Shown: piece by piece, positions 25,677 to 35,029 of the stretch
Position numbering within the stretch: the stretch's first letter is position 1
Layout: each line of letters starts with the position of its first letter
Source: Marilutibacter chinensis
GTDB taxonomy: Bacteria; Pseudomonadota; Gammaproteobacteria; Xanthomonadales; Xanthomonadaceae
Assembly (NCBI RefSeq): GCF_021725675.1
Contig: NZ_JAKJPO010000003.1
Span: 62,001-126,000 of the forward strand
DNA length: 64,000 nt
Reading direction: 5' to 3'
The notes under the pieces: generated by a model
Databases searched by the model: none
Told to the model about the DNA's origin: nothing
Seen by the model: the letters and a program-made list of their open reading frames with translations, nothing else
Position numbers and translations under genes: made by a program

Positions 25677-27259
25677 TCGCAGCGGTCGAAGCACCCGTGG
25701 CGCTGACCTCGCTCGGCGCCCATCTCCCGGTCCTGCCGATCCTGCTGCCGTTGCTGTTCGGCGCGGTCCTGCTGCTGGTCGAACGCCGCGGGATCGCGCT
25801 GCAGCGCACGATCTCGTGGCTGGGCGTGGCGACGCTGACCGCGGTCGCGGCCGCCCTGCTGCTGGCGGCCGACACCGGGACGATCTCGCTCTACCTGGTC
25901 GGCGACTGGCCGGCGCGGCTCGGCATCGCCCTGGTCGCCGATCGCACCAGTGCGCTGCTGGTGCTGACCACGACCCTGCTTGCCGGCGCCTGCCTGCTGT
26001 ACGCCTGCGCCGGCTGGGACCGCCGCGCGATCCACTTCCACGCGCTGTTCCAGCTGCAGCTGACCGGCCTGAACGGCGCCTTCCTGACCGGCGACCTGTT
26101 CAACCTGTTCGTGTTCTTCGAGGTGATGCTGATCGCCTCCTACGGCCTGCTGCTCAGTGGCGGCCGCGGCCCGCGGATGCGCGCCGGCCTGCATTACGTC
26201 GTGCTCAACATCACTGCATCCACCCTGTTCCTGATCGCGCTGGGGCTGCTGTACGGCGTGCTGGGCAGCCTCAACATGGCCGAGCTCGCGTTGCGGACGA
26301 GCCAGGCCGGCGCCGCCGACCTGGCGCTGGTCCGCGCTGCTTCCGGCATCCTGCTGGTGGTGTTCTGCACCAAGGCCGCGCTGGTGCCGCTGTACCTGTG
26401 GCTGCCGAACGCGTACTCGCGGGCGCCGGCGGTGGTGGCGGCGCTGTTCGCGGTGATGACCAAGGTCGGCGTCTACGCGGTGCTGCGGGTCTACACGCTG
26501 GTGTTCGGCGATCTGGCCGCCGGCGGCGAGGCGGCCGCACTGGCGGGCTGGGCCTGGGAATGGCTGCTGCCGGCCGGACTGCTGACCCTCGTGCTGGCCA
26601 CGCTCGGCGCACTGGCGAGCAAATCGCTGCGGATGCTGGTCGCTTTCCTGGTGATCGCATCGGCCGCGACCCTGTTCGTCGCGATATCGCTCGGCACCGC
26701 CGCTGCGATCTCGGCCGGCCTCTACTATCTGGTGCACAGCACCTTCGTCGCCGGCGCGCTGTTCCTCGTCGTCGACCTGATCCGTCGCCAGCGCGGCGCG
26801 GTCGGCGACAATCTCGACGTCGCCGGTCCGCTGCGCCACAACGCGCTGCTCGGCCTGCTGTTCGGCACCGCCGCGATCTCGGTGTCCGGCATGCCACCGC
26901 TGTCGGGCTTTCTCGGCAAGGTGATGCTGCTCGACGCGGTGCCCGCCGACGCGGTCGCGTGGACCTGGTCGGTGGTGCTGGTGACCAGCCTGCTGACCGT
27001 GGTGGCGCTGGCACGCACGGCCAGCCAGACCTTCTGGCGCGCGCAGCCATGGCCGCAGACCACGCCGCTGCCGGCGCCGCCATCGCGCATCCAGGTCGCC
27101 GCGGCCGCGCTGTTGCTGGTTTACGGTATCGGCATGACAGTGCTTGGCGGACCGATCATGCGCTACACCGATGCCGCCGCGGCGCAGCTGCTGGCGCCGG
27201 CCGACTACGTGCGCGCGGCACACGGCGCCACGCCCCAGCTGCGGGAGCCCTCGCCATGA
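25673..27259 (+). CDS. mrpD: Mrp antiporter subunit D
   Basis: Second proton-channel subunit of the complex (NuoN/NuoM-like). 528 residues with about 14 membrane segments. Landmarks are LTGDLFNLFVFFEVMLIASYGLLL with its conserved Glu, CTKAALVPLYLWLPNAYSRAPAVVAALFAVMTKVG (read in parts) with the functional Lys, and YYLVHSTFVAGALFLV. It starts at GTG 25673 inside the mrpC stop. The C-terminal ~40 residues are polar. Confidence 0.95.
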   Translation: MIAAVEAPVALTSLGAHLPVLPILLPLLFGAVLLLVERRGIALQRTISWLGVATLTAVAAALLLAADTGTISLYLVGDWPARLGIALVADRTSALLVLTTTLLAGACLLYACAGWDRRAIHFHALFQLQLTGLNGAFLTGDLFNLFVFFEVMLIASYGLLLSGGRGPRMRAGLHYVVLNITASTLFLIALGLLYGVLGSLNMAELALRTSQAGAADLALVRAASGILLVVFCTKAALVPLYLWLPNAYSRAPAVVAALFAVMTKVGVYAVLRVYTLVFGDLAAGGEAAALAGWAWEWLLPAGLLTLVLATLGALASKSLRMLVAFLVIASAATLFVAISLGTAAAISAGLYYLVHSTFVAGALFLVVDLIRRQRGAVGDNLDVAGPLRHNALLGLLFGTAAISVSGMPPLSGFLGKVMLLDAVPADAVAWTWSVVLVTSLLTVVALARTASQTFWRAQPWPQTTPLPAPPSRIQVAAAALLLVYGIGMTVLGGPIMRYTDAAAAQLLAPADYVRAAHGATPQLREPSP

Positions 27260-27741
27260 GACGCCTGCTGACCTCGCCGCCGCTGAGCCTGGCGGTGTTG
27301 CTGCTGTGGCTGCTGCTGGTCGCGGACTTCTCCCCGGGCCAGCTCGCGATCGGCGTCATCCTCGCCCTGCTGCTGCCGTGGCTGGCCGGGCTGCTGGAAC
27401 CCGAACGCGCCGCCTTCGGCCGCACCATCGCCCTGTTGGCGCTGACCCGACGGGTGCTGTGGGACATGATCCTGTCGAACATCGAGGTCGCGCGCCGCAT
27501 CCTCGGCCCGGAGCGCGCGCTGACGCCCGGTTTCGTCTGGATTCCGCTGGATCTGACCAGCATCCACGGCATCACCGCGCTGGCCAGCATCATCACCCTG
27601 ACGCCTGGCACGGTCTCCGCCGAGCTGAGCGAAGACCGCCGGTTCCTGCTTGTGCACTGCTTCAACCTGAAGGACGCCGACGTGCAGATCGCCGAGATCA
27701 AGACGCGCTACGAGTCGCTGCTGATGGAGATCTTCCCGTGA
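27256..27741 (+). CDS. mrpE: Mrp antiporter subunit E
   Basis: A 161-residue subunit with two N-terminal membrane helices (LSLAVLLLWLLLVADFSPGQ and IGVILALLLPWLAG) and a cytoplasmic C-terminal domain. The MrpE signature is NIEVARRIL followed by ASIITLTPGTVSAEL. Overlaps mrpD by ATGA and mrpF by GTGA. Confidence 0.95.
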   Translation: MRRLLTSPPLSLAVLLLWLLLVADFSPGQLAIGVILALLLPWLAGLLEPERAAFGRTIALLALTRRVLWDMILSNIEVARRILGPERALTPGFVWIPLDLTSIHGITALASIITLTPGTVSAELSEDRRFLLVHCFNLKDADVQIAEIKTRYESLLMEIFP

Positions 27742-28013
27742 CCGTCATCGATCATGCACTGACCGCGTCGATGTTCATGGTGGCCGCGGCCATGCTGTTC
27801 AGCCTGTACCGGCTGCTGGCGGGGCCGTCGGTGCCCGATCGCATCCTCGCCCTCGACACGCTCTACATCAACACGATCGCCGCGCTGATGCTGTTCGGCA
27901 TGCAACTGCACTCGACGATCTACTTCGAGGCCGCACTGGTGATCGCGATGCTCGGCTTCGTCGGCACCGTGATGCTCAGCAAGTACGTGCTGCGGCGGGA
28001 CATCGTCGAATGA
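27738..28013 (+). CDS. mrpF: Mrp antiporter subunit F
   Basis: A 91-residue protein with three membrane helices. It contains the family motif RLLAGPSVPDRILALDTL and then FGMQLHSTIYFEAALVIAMLGFVGT, with the conserved Asp after the Arg. Start is GTG 27738; the stop overlaps mrpG (ATGA). Confidence 0.95.
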   Translation: MTVIDHALTASMFMVAAAMLFSLYRLLAGPSVPDRILALDTLYINTIAALMLFGMQLHSTIYFEAALVIAMLGFVGTVMLSKYVLRRDIVE

Positions 28014-28375
28014 ACGCCGCGCTCGAATACCTGCTCGCCGCGCTGCTGCTGATCGGCAGCGGCTTCGTCCTGGTCGGCTCGCTGGGCCTGATCAAGCTGT
28101 CGGACTTCTTCAAGCGCCTGCACGGGCCGACCAAGGCGACCACCCTGGGTGTCGGCTGCATCCTGCTGGCGTCGATCGGCCACCACGCCTGGCTCGGCGA
28201 CGGCTTCGGCCTGCGCGAGATCCTGGTGACCCTGTTCCTGTTCATCACCGCCCCGGTCAGCGCCCACCTGATGTCGCTGGCGGCGCTGCGGATCGGGCTG
28301 GAACGGCGTCCTCCGCGCCCCGGCGCCCGGTCCGGCGATCCGCGCCCGGAGAATCCCGACCGCCGCCGCGGCTGA
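28010..28375 (+). CDS. mrpG: Mrp antiporter subunit G
   Basis: A 121-residue membrane subunit, last of the operon. Family motifs are LIGSGFVLVGSLGLIKLSDFFKRLHGPTKATTLG (three blocks) and ILVTLFLFITAPVSAHLMS. The C-terminal 25 residues are a polar, Arg/Pro-rich tail that is longer than in model members. With it the operon A(B)-C-D-E-F-G is complete. Confidence 0.94.
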   Translation: MNAALEYLLAALLLIGSGFVLVGSLGLIKLSDFFKRLHGPTKATTLGVGCILLASIGHHAWLGDGFGLREILVTLFLFITAPVSAHLMSLAALRIGLERRPPRPGARSGDPRPENPDRRRG

Positions 28376-28504
28376 CGGCGGCCCCACGCTCCGAAGCTGA
28401 CTGGCTGCCCATTTCGGGCGTGCCGGAACGGCCGATCCGGGGAAAAAACGCCCCCGGCACAGTAGCATTGGCGGTTTGCTGGCCAGACTCCGGACGGAAC
28501 GCCC

Positions 28505-29068
28505 ATGACCCGATGCCTCGCGAGCCTTTACGTCGCCTGCCTGTTGGCCTTCGCGCCCGCCGCCTCCGCGGACGGCCCGTCCGAGACCAGCAGCAAGGAC
28601 ATTCTCGGCTGGATCGAGTGGGTCGACATCGGCCGCGGTCCGCTGCGGCTGAAGGCCAAGCTCGACACCGGCGCAACCACCTCGTCGCTGACCGCCGAGG
28701 ACATCGAGGTATTCAAGAAGGACGGCAAGCGCTACGTACGCTTCGTCGTCCGCGACGAGGACCATGACGTCGAGGAGTCGTTCGAGTCGCGGCTGGTCCG
28801 CCACGTCCGGATCCGCCGCCACGACGGCTCGACCCAGCGGCGGCCGGTGGTCGAGATCGGCATGTGCCTGGGCTCGGTCTACCGCAAGCAGGAGTTCACC
28901 CTGGTCGACCGCAGCTCGTTCGTCTACCCGGTCCTGGTCGGCCGCAACTTCATGGAAGGGCGCATCATCGTCGACCCCGGCGATACCTTCATCCAGCGGC
29001 CCTCGTGCCGGCGCCAGAGCCGGACCCGCTCCGCTGCGGCTGATGCGGTCGCGGTGGCATCCGCATGA
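28505..29068 (+). CDS. RimB-like retropepsin-fold protease (ATP-dependent zinc protease family)
   Basis: An exported protein of 187 residues with an N-terminal signal peptide (MTRCLASLYVACLLAFAPAASADG). The domain has the retropepsin-like active site KLDTGATTSSL (Asp-Thr-Gly) and the later VLVGRNFMEGRIIVDP strand, as in PF05618. Members are encoded beside ATP-grasp amidoligases and are predicted to cut amide-linked products. Here it is the first gene of a three-gene chain with ATGA overlaps. The last ~25 residues are Arg/Ala-rich and may be disordered. Confidence 0.9.
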   Translation: MTRCLASLYVACLLAFAPAASADGPSETSSKDILGWIEWVDIGRGPLRLKAKLDTGATTSSLTAEDIEVFKKDGKRYVRFVVRDEDHDVEESFESRLVRHVRIRRHDGSTQRRPVVEIGMCLGSVYRKQEFTLVDRSSFVYPVLVGRNFMEGRIIVDPGDTFIQRPSCRRQSRTRSAAADAVAVASA

Positions 29069-30594
29069 ATCGCTGGCATCTGCGGATCCTCGCCTTCGCA
29101 CTGGCGGCGGCCGCGATCGGGCTGATCGGCTACAAGACGCGGGTGCTTGGCTATCCGCTGGTACCGGCCGAGGAGGTCGAAAGCTGGGTGATCGAGGCGC
29201 GTCTGGGCTTCGAGCCCGACGGCCGCGCGATCAAGGCCGAGCTCGCGATCCCGGCCGACCCGCCGGGCTTCATGCTGATCGACGAGAACTTCGTCTCGCG
29301 AGGCTACGGCGTGCAGACGGAGCGGCGCGACGACAACCGCGTGGCGCTGTGGAGCATCCGGCGGGCCACCGGCCAGCAGGCGCTGTACTACCGCGCGACC
29401 GTCGCCCGGCATTCGGAAGAGCCGGAACCGCAGGCGGTGCCGGCGCTCGAACAGGCGCCGGAGTACGACGAACTCGAAGGCGCGGCGGTACAAGCCATCC
29501 TCGACGAGGTGCGCAGCAAGTCCGCCGACATCGCGACGTTCTCCTCGCTGCTGGTGAAGATGCTCGCCAGCCCCGCGCCCGACGAGAACGTGCAGCTGCT
29601 GCTGCCGCGACCCGCCACGCGCGAGCAGCAGACCCGCACCGCGATCCATGTACTGGCCGGCGCCCGCATCCCGGCGCGCATGGTCTGGGGCATCCACCTC
29701 GCCGAGGGCATCCGCGACCCGATCCCGGAGCCGTGGCTGGAGGTCAACAACGGCGAACGCTGGATCGCGATCAACCCGGCCGACGCCAGCCATGGCTATC
29801 CCCCGGACTTCCTGATCTGGTGGCATGGCGACGCCCCGCTGTTCTCGGTCGACAATGCCCGCCATCCGGAGCTGAAGTTCTCGGTGACCCGCAGCCTGGA
29901 GCCGGCGCTGGAAATGGTCAGCCGCCAGGGCGAACTGGTCGGCTCGCCGGTGATGGCCTACTCGCTGTCGACCCTGCCGGTGCACGTGCAGAATGTGTAT
30001 CGCGCATTGTTGCTGATCCCGATCGGCATCCTGCTGATCGTGGTGCTGCGCAACGTGATCGGCATCCGCACCTTCGGCACCTTCATGCCGGTGCTGATCT
30101 CGCTCGCGTTCCGCGAGACCGACCTGGGTTCCGGCGTGCTGCTGTTCTCGGTGATCGTGACCCTTGGGCTGTCGGTGCGCTTCTACCTCGAACACCTGAA
30201 GCTGCTGCTGGTGCCGCGACTGGCGGTGGTGGTGATCGTGGTGATCATGCTGATGCTGCTGGTGAGCCTGCTCTCGCACCGGCTCGAGTTCGACGTCGGC
30301 CTGTCGGTGGCGCTGTTCCCGATGGTGATCATGGCGATGACGATCGAACGCATCTCGATCGTCTGGGAAGAGCATGGCCCCGGCGACGCGATCACCCAGG
30401 CGATCGGCAGCCTGCTGGTCGCGATCGCCTGCTACCTGGCGATGTACAACGCGCGGGTCGAGTACTTCGTGTTCGTGTTCCCCGAGGTGCTGCTGCTGGT
30501 GCTGGCGATCACGTTGATGCTGGGCCGCTACACCGGTTACCGGCTCAGCGAGCTGCTGCGCTTCCGCGCACTCGGCCAGGGGGCGCCGCAATGA
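29065..30594 (+). CDS. Inactive transglutaminase-like domain with seven membrane helices
   Basis: A 509-residue inner-membrane protein. One N-terminal helix (LRILAFALAAAAIGLIGY) is followed by a large periplasmic part that carries the inactive transglutaminase-like domain (TRTAIHVLAGARIPARMVWGIHLAEG; PWLEVNNGERWIAINP), and then about seven helices from VYRALLLIPIGILLIVVL. This architecture is known from comparative genomics as the partner of ATP-grasp ligases and retropepsin-like proteases; its biochemical role is not established. It overlaps both neighbours by ATGA. Confidence 0.9.
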   Translation: MNRWHLRILAFALAAAAIGLIGYKTRVLGYPLVPAEEVESWVIEARLGFEPDGRAIKAELAIPADPPGFMLIDENFVSRGYGVQTERRDDNRVALWSIRRATGQQALYYRATVARHSEEPEPQAVPALEQAPEYDELEGAAVQAILDEVRSKSADIATFSSLLVKMLASPAPDENVQLLLPRPATREQQTRTAIHVLAGARIPARMVWGIHLAEGIRDPIPEPWLEVNNGERWIAINPADASHGYPPDFLIWWHGDAPLFSVDNARHPELKFSVTRSLEPALEMVSRQGELVGSPVMAYSLSTLPVHVQNVYRALLLIPIGILLIVVLRNVIGIRTFGTFMPVLISLAFRETDLGSGVLLFSVIVTLGLSVRFYLEHLKLLLVPRLAVVVIVVIMLMLLVSLLSHRLEFDVGLSVALFPMVIMAMTIERISIVWEEHGPGDAITQAIGSLLVAIACYLAMYNARVEYFVFVFPEVLLLVLAITLMLGRYTGYRLSELLRFRALGQGAPQ

Positions 30595-31544
30595 GGTGGT
30601 TCGCGTGGCCCAGCGAGCTGCGCCGGGCCGGCGTGCTGAGCATGAACGCACGCAACGCGCTGTACATCGCCCGGCGCAATCCACGCCGGCTGTACCCGCG
30701 CGTGGACGACAAGCTGCTGACCAAGCAACTGGCGCTGGACGCGGGAATGGCCGTCCCCGACCTCTATGGCGTGGTCTCGACGTACCACGATGCGCGTCGC
30801 TTCGAGCGCCTGCTCGAGGGACGCGACGACTTCGTGATCAAGCCGGCGCGCGGCGCCGGCGGCGACGGCATCGTGGTCGTGGCCGGCCGCCTGGGCGAGG
30901 GCTACCTGAAGATCAACGGTTCGCGGATGTCGCGCGAGGACATCGTCTATCACCTCGGCAACATCCTGTCGGGCATGTACAGCTTCGGCGGCCGGCCCGA
31001 TCGCGCGATGATCGAGTACCGCGTGCGTCCGGACACGGTGTTCAGCGCGATCTCGCATCTGGGCGTGCCCGACGTGCGGGTGATCGTGCATCGCGGCTTC
31101 CCGGTGCTGGCGATGCTGCGGTTGCCGACCCGGGCTTCCGGCGGCAAGGCCAACCTGCACCAGGGCGCGGTCGGTACCGGCATCGACATCGCCAGCGGAC
31201 TGACCACCCATGGCGTCTGGCATGGCCATCCGGTCGACCGCCATCCGGATACCCTGGAACCGCTGGAAGGCGTGGCGATTCCCGGCTGGGACCGGATCCT
31301 GGAACTGTCCGCACGCGGTCACGAACTGACCGGGCTGGGCTATCTGGGCGTCGACATCGTGATCGACCGCGAGCAGGGCCCGCTGATCCTGGAACTCAAT
31401 GCGCGTCCGGGGCTCGCGATCCAGATCGCCAACCGCCGCGGCCTGCGCGAGCGGCTCGAGCAGATCGACCGCGATGCCGAGCCCGACATGGAGCCGGCCG
31501 CGCGCGCCGACTTCGTGCGCTCGAAGTTCGGCGGCATGCGGTAA
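30591..31544 (+). CDS. Alpha-L-glutamate ligase-like ATP-grasp protein
   Basis: A cytoplasmic ATP-grasp enzyme of 317 residues, related to RimK/lysine-type amidoligases, that should form an amide bond using ATP. Visible blocks are MNARNALYIARRNPRRLYP, DDFVIKPARGAGGDGIVVV (ATP-binding lysine and glycine loop), MIEYRVRPD, and the metal-binding YLGVDIVIDREQGPLILELNARPGLAIQIANR (two blocks). It ends the three-gene set begun at 28505. The substrate pair is unknown; the set is predicted to make and trim an unidentified amide-linked molecule. Confidence 0.9.
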   Translation: MRWFAWPSELRRAGVLSMNARNALYIARRNPRRLYPRVDDKLLTKQLALDAGMAVPDLYGVVSTYHDARRFERLLEGRDDFVIKPARGAGGDGIVVVAGRLGEGYLKINGSRMSREDIVYHLGNILSGMYSFGGRPDRAMIEYRVRPDTVFSAISHLGVPDVRVIVHRGFPVLAMLRLPTRASGGKANLHQGAVGTGIDIASGLTTHGVWHGHPVDRHPDTLEPLEGVAIPGWDRILELSARGHELTGLGYLGVDIVIDREQGPLILELNARPGLAIQIANRRGLRERLEQIDRDAEPDMEPAARADFVRSKFGGMR

Positions 31545-31710
31545 GGGCCGATCGGCGCCCTGGCGACGAACCGGCCATATCTGCCGGCTCCCGCCCGTCC
31601 CCGGCGACAGCCGTCCACCGCCAGAAGCGAGCGAATGAGGTAGCTATCGGCCGGGGTTGGCGCAAAGCCATCGCGCCGACGATTCCGCCTGCCGCCTCCA
31701 GGCTGCCCCG

Positions 31711-32040
31711 CTATCGTTCATCGCTGGCGGTGGCATACCGGCTCCCCCACATGGCCAGCGCATGCACGGCGTCGTTCAACGATGCGCCGATTTCGGTCAC
31801 CGAGTACTCGACGTGCAACACGCGGCCGGACCGATCGTCGCGACGCACGATGCCGTCCGCCTCCATCTCACGCAGCTGCTCGTAGAGCACCTTCTCGCTG
31901 ATTCCGGGAATGCGGCGGCGCAGTTCGCGGAACCGGACAGGAGCGGCATGCAGCTCCCACAGGATCGTCGGCTTCCATTTTCCGGCGATCACCCGCATCG
32001 CCGGGCCGAGTCCGCAATTGAAAGGTTGTGCGCGTTTCAT
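31711..32040 (-). CDS. HxlR-family transcriptional regulator
   Basis: A winged-helix regulator of 109 residues. The HxlR pattern is clear: CGLGPAMRVIAGKWKPTILWEL, RFRELRRRIPGISEKVLYEQLREMEADGIV (two blocks), then VEYSVTEIGASL. Several HxlR proteins sense electrophiles or redox changes through an N-terminal Cys; a Cys is present at residue 9. It is divergent from the oxidoreductase gene at 32142 and probably controls it. Confidence 0.9.
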   Translation of the reverse strand: MKRAQPFNCGLGPAMRVIAGKWKPTILWELHAAPVRFRELRRRIPGISEKVLYEQLREMEADGIVRRDDRSGRVLHVEYSVTEIGASLNDAVHALAMWGSRYATASDER

Positions 32041-32061
32041 CGTTGCCTCCACCGCGGACAT

Positions 32062-32076
32062 GGGTACGTACGTTCC
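32062..32076. promoter_or_regulatory. Possible HxlR operator
   Basis: GGTACGTACGTTCC contains the self-complementary GTACGTAC (32064-32071) in the 101-base space between the divergent hxlR-type and oxidoreductase genes. HxlR regulators commonly bind such dyads between divergent genes. Weak evidence: the palindrome is only eight bases. Confidence 0.25.
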
Positions 32077-32141
32077 GGTAAGCAATTGAACGGCCGGACG
32101 TGCACAGCCAATGTATGCGGCCCCCAACCAGGAATGACAAC

Positions 32142-33020
32142 ATGCTGCAACACGAAGGCGACGTGAGCGTGATCGGGCTCGGCGAGATGGGCGGTGCGCT
32201 CGCACGCACGCTGCTGCGCAAGGGCTGGCGGGTCACCGTCTGGAACCGCAGTCCGATGCGCGCGCGGGCGCTTGCCGCAGAGGGCGCACGTACGGCGAAC
32301 GACCCCGTCGAGGCGGTCGCGGCAAGTCCGATCGTGATCGTCTGCCTGTCGAACTATCCGGCGATGCGCGAGGTGCTTGGACGTTGCGACGGGACACTGG
32401 CCGGCCGCGTCGTGGTGCAGCTCGGCAACGGCACCCCGCAGGACGCACGGGACGGTGCGGCATGGGCGGAATCGCGCGGCGCCCACTATCTCGACGGCAC
32501 GATTCTCGCGTGGCCCAGCCAGATCGGAGGCGAACATACGGTGATCCTCGCCTCCGGCTCGGACGATGCGTTCGCGCGCGCACGTGATGCCCTGCAAGCG
32601 CTGGCCGGCGCATCCGCGCACACCGGTACGCGGGTCGACGAGGCGGCGGCGCTCGGTGCGGCCACCCTGGCCTATCTCGCCGGCCACTGGATCGGCATGG
32701 CTCACGCCTCTCTGCTATGCCAATCCGAAGGACTCGACGTGCAGGCCTTTGCGGGCATGCTCGCCGACTTCTCCCCGGTACTCGGGAACGATCTCCGGCA
32801 TATGGGCGACGTGATCGGAGAGGGGCGTTACGCGAACCCGGAAAGCACACTGCAGACTGCCGGCGCCGACATCGCCAACCTCGTGCGCCAGGCCCGCGAG
32901 GCGGGCATCGGCGAAGAATTCCCCTCCTACGCGGCAGGGCTGTTCCAGCGCGCGATCGAGGCCGGTTACGGGCCCGAGGAACACGTCGCGGTGATCAAGG
33001 TATTGCGGAACGCGGCGTGA
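32142..33020 (+). CDS. NAD(P)-dependent oxidoreductase, 6-phosphogluconate dehydrogenase/imine-reductase-like
   Basis: A 292-residue protein of the beta-hydroxyacid dehydrogenase superfamily. The N-terminus has the dinucleotide motif VIGLGEMGGALARTLL and WNRSPMRARAL, where the Arg favours NADP. The stretch VVQLGNGTPQDARDGAAWAESRGAHYLDG is typical of the imine-reductase-like subgroup. The C-terminal half is helical. AGGA lies a few bases before ATG 32142. The natural substrate is unknown. Confidence 0.88.
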   Translation: MLQHEGDVSVIGLGEMGGALARTLLRKGWRVTVWNRSPMRARALAAEGARTANDPVEAVAASPIVIVCLSNYPAMREVLGRCDGTLAGRVVVQLGNGTPQDARDGAAWAESRGAHYLDGTILAWPSQIGGEHTVILASGSDDAFARARDALQALAGASAHTGTRVDEAAALGAATLAYLAGHWIGMAHASLLCQSEGLDVQAFAGMLADFSPVLGNDLRHMGDVIGEGRYANPESTLQTAGADIANLVRQAREAGIGEEFPSYAAGLFQRAIEAGYGPEEHVAVIKVLRNAA

Positions 33021-33128
33021 AGTCGCCACGGCCCCCGCGACGGCCAGGACGCGATCGACGGGGGCGTCGGGCAGCGCCTCGGCCGCGGGGCCGTCGCCCC
33101 CTCTTCGGCCATGCCGCCGGTCGGCCCG

Positions 33129-34082
33129 CTAACCGAGGAGGAACATCAGCTCCAGTCCGACCCAGCCGGCGAAGGCGGCCAGCAGCACCGTGCCCTCGCC
33201 GCGGCTGACCCGCAGGTCGCCGCGCAGCATCGGCAGCAGCATCAACGCGATCAGCAACGCCGCCGGCAACTCGAAGCGGACGAACGAGGCGGCGATCGGC
33301 AACGGCTGCCACAGCGCCATGCCGCCGACCACGACGAACAGGTTGAACAGGCTGGAGCCGATCACGTGGCCGGCGACCATGTCGCCCTGGCCACGCCGCG
33401 CGGCGGTCACCGCGGCCGCCATCTCCGGCAGCGCGGTCGCGATCGCGACCGGCAGCAGGCCGGTCAGCAGCGGGGCCATGCCCATCGCCGTGCCCAGTAC
33501 CGGCGCGTGCCGCACGATCAGGTCCGCGCCGTAGTAGAGCAGCACGGCGGCGATGGCGAAGCGCAGTACGTTGAGGCCGAGCGCGGTCCGGGTCTGCGCG
33601 TATGCGGCGATCGCGTCCTGCACCTCGGGCGCCTCGCGCCGGGTACGCGCGAACGCGAAGGCCAGCACCGCGGCGAAGGCCAGCAGCAGGCCCAGACCGT
33701 CGAAACGACCCAGGCCGCCATCCAGCGACAGCAGCATCGTCGCGAGGGTGCCCGCCAGCAACAGCAACAGCAACGGCGACAGCGCGCGCCAGCGCACCAG
33801 CAACGGCGCCGCAACCGCCGCCGCGCCAAGGGTCAGGCCGAAGTTGACGATGTTGCTGCCGACCGCGTTGCCCAGCGCCAGCGCCTGCTGGCCGTCGAGC
33901 ATGGCCTTGAGGTTGACCGCCAGTTCCGGCAACGAGGTGCCGAAGGCCACCAGCACCAGGCCGGCCACGAATGGCGATGCGCCGATCCGCCGGGCCAGGC
34001 CGGAGGCGCCCTTGACGATCGAATCCCCGCCCAGCGCCAGCAGGACGAGGCCGAGCACGAACCACAGCACGGTTGCGAACAT
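33129..34082 (-). CDS. Calcium/sodium antiporter of the CaCA family (YrbG-like)
   Basis: A 317-residue inner-membrane exchanger with about ten helices. The two inverted alpha repeats are visible: FGTSLPELAVNLKAMLDGQQALALGNAVGSNIVN (two blocks) and ATALPEMAAAVTAARRGQGDMVAGHVIGSSLFN (two blocks), each with the Pro-Glu and Gly-Ser-Asn/Ser ion-binding residues. I chose ATG 34082 as the start of the first helix. Ion specificity (Ca2+ versus K+ or Na+) is not decided by the motif. Confidence 0.92.
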   Translation of the reverse strand: MFATVLWFVLGLVLLALGGDSIVKGASGLARRIGASPFVAGLVLVAFGTSLPELAVNLKAMLDGQQALALGNAVGSNIVNFGLTLGAAAVAAPLLVRWRALSPLLLLLLAGTLATMLLSLDGGLGRFDGLGLLLAFAAVLAFAFARTRREAPEVQDAIAAYAQTRTALGLNVLRFAIAAVLLYYGADLIVRHAPVLGTAMGMAPLLTGLLPVAIATALPEMAAAVTAARRGQGDMVAGHVIGSSLFNLFVVVGGMALWQPLPIAASFVRFELPAALLIALMLLPMLRGDLRVSRGEGTVLLAAFAGWVGLELMFLLG

Positions 34083-34240
34083 CCGGGGTTCCCCTATGCA
34101 GACAGTCGTTGCGGACACGTTGTCCGGTCATGGCTCCGCGTCCGCTGCATTCTAGGGCCTGGCGCCGCCGCGCAGCAGGAACCCGGCAGCGACACCGGCG
34201 CGCGTGCTCCGCGCTCGACGCGAGGTGTAACCCGACCCGC

Positions 34241-35029
34241 TCAGGAGCAGCCTTCCACGTAGTCGACCTGCGGCGGCCGGCCGGCGCGCCACGCGTTTAC
34301 CCGCCCGTCCGCATCGACGACGAATACCAGCACGCCGTCTGCGGAGGCGCCGGCACCCAGCCCGGTCACCCTCAGGTACTGGCCGCCCTCGACGTATTTG
34401 TGCGGCATCGTCTCGTAGCGACCGACGTAGAGCGCACGGATCGCGTCGCCGCGCGCACCCACCCGTCCGCCGCCGGGCGCCTCGATTTCCGGATCGGTCA
34501 CGTCATAGCGTACGAACCGGCCTTCTTCCAGCATGAAGGCCGGCCGGGTGGCAGGGTCCGCATCCGCGGGCCACAGGTAATGACAGGTGCCGCCCTCGGA
34601 CGGCTCGCCGGCGGCAACCAGTGCGGAGTCGCCGTTCCATGCGGCGCGCATCTCTTCCGCGCTCATGCCGAAGCGCAGCGGCCCGTATCCGTCGATCCGC
34701 GCCGGTCCGGGATCGCGCGACGGCGGGGGCGGCAGCAGTGCCGGTGCCGTCGCCGGAGGCACGTCCTCGGCCGGCTGGTCGTCGAACACCGCCCTGTCGA
34801 CCGTATCGTCAGCCAGGCTTCCGTCGTCCATGCCCGCCGCATCACGTCCGCCGTCGTCCGGAGCTGCCGCGTCGGTCGCGAGCGCTGGTGTCGCGGCCTC
34901 CCCGGCGGTGTCGGCACCGCCGGCATCGCCCTGCGGCTGACAGCCGGCGAGCAGGCCCGCGATCGACAGACCCACGATCAACGCCGCCGCGTGCAGCCGC
35001 CATCGGGTGGACAGCCGGGAGGGCGACAT
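34241..35029 (-). CDS. Putative lipoprotein of unknown function
   Basis: A secreted protein of about 262 residues with a lipoprotein signal: a basic start, a hydrophobic run (AAALIVGLSIAGLLAGC) and lipobox LAGC. Next comes an acidic, Ala/Asp-rich linker of about 75 residues. The C-terminal domain (YGPLRFGMSAEEMRAAWNGD, then CHYLWPADADPATRPAFMLE) looks like a small globular domain that I do not recognise well. The start is uncertain; ATG 35029 puts the signal peptide at the N-terminus, while ATG 35047 and longer forms are also open. Confidence 0.7.
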   Translation of the reverse strand: MSPSRLSTRWRLHAAALIVGLSIAGLLAGCQPQGDAGGADTAGEAATPALATDAAAPDDGGRDAAGMDDGSLADDTVDRAVFDDQPAEDVPPATAPALLPPPPSRDPGPARIDGYGPLRFGMSAEEMRAAWNGDSALVAAGEPSEGGTCHYLWPADADPATRPAFMLEEGRFVRYDVTDPEIEAPGGGRVGARGDAIRALYVGRYETMPHKYVEGGQYLRVTGLGAGASADGVLVFVVDADGRVNAWRAGRPPQVDYVEGCS

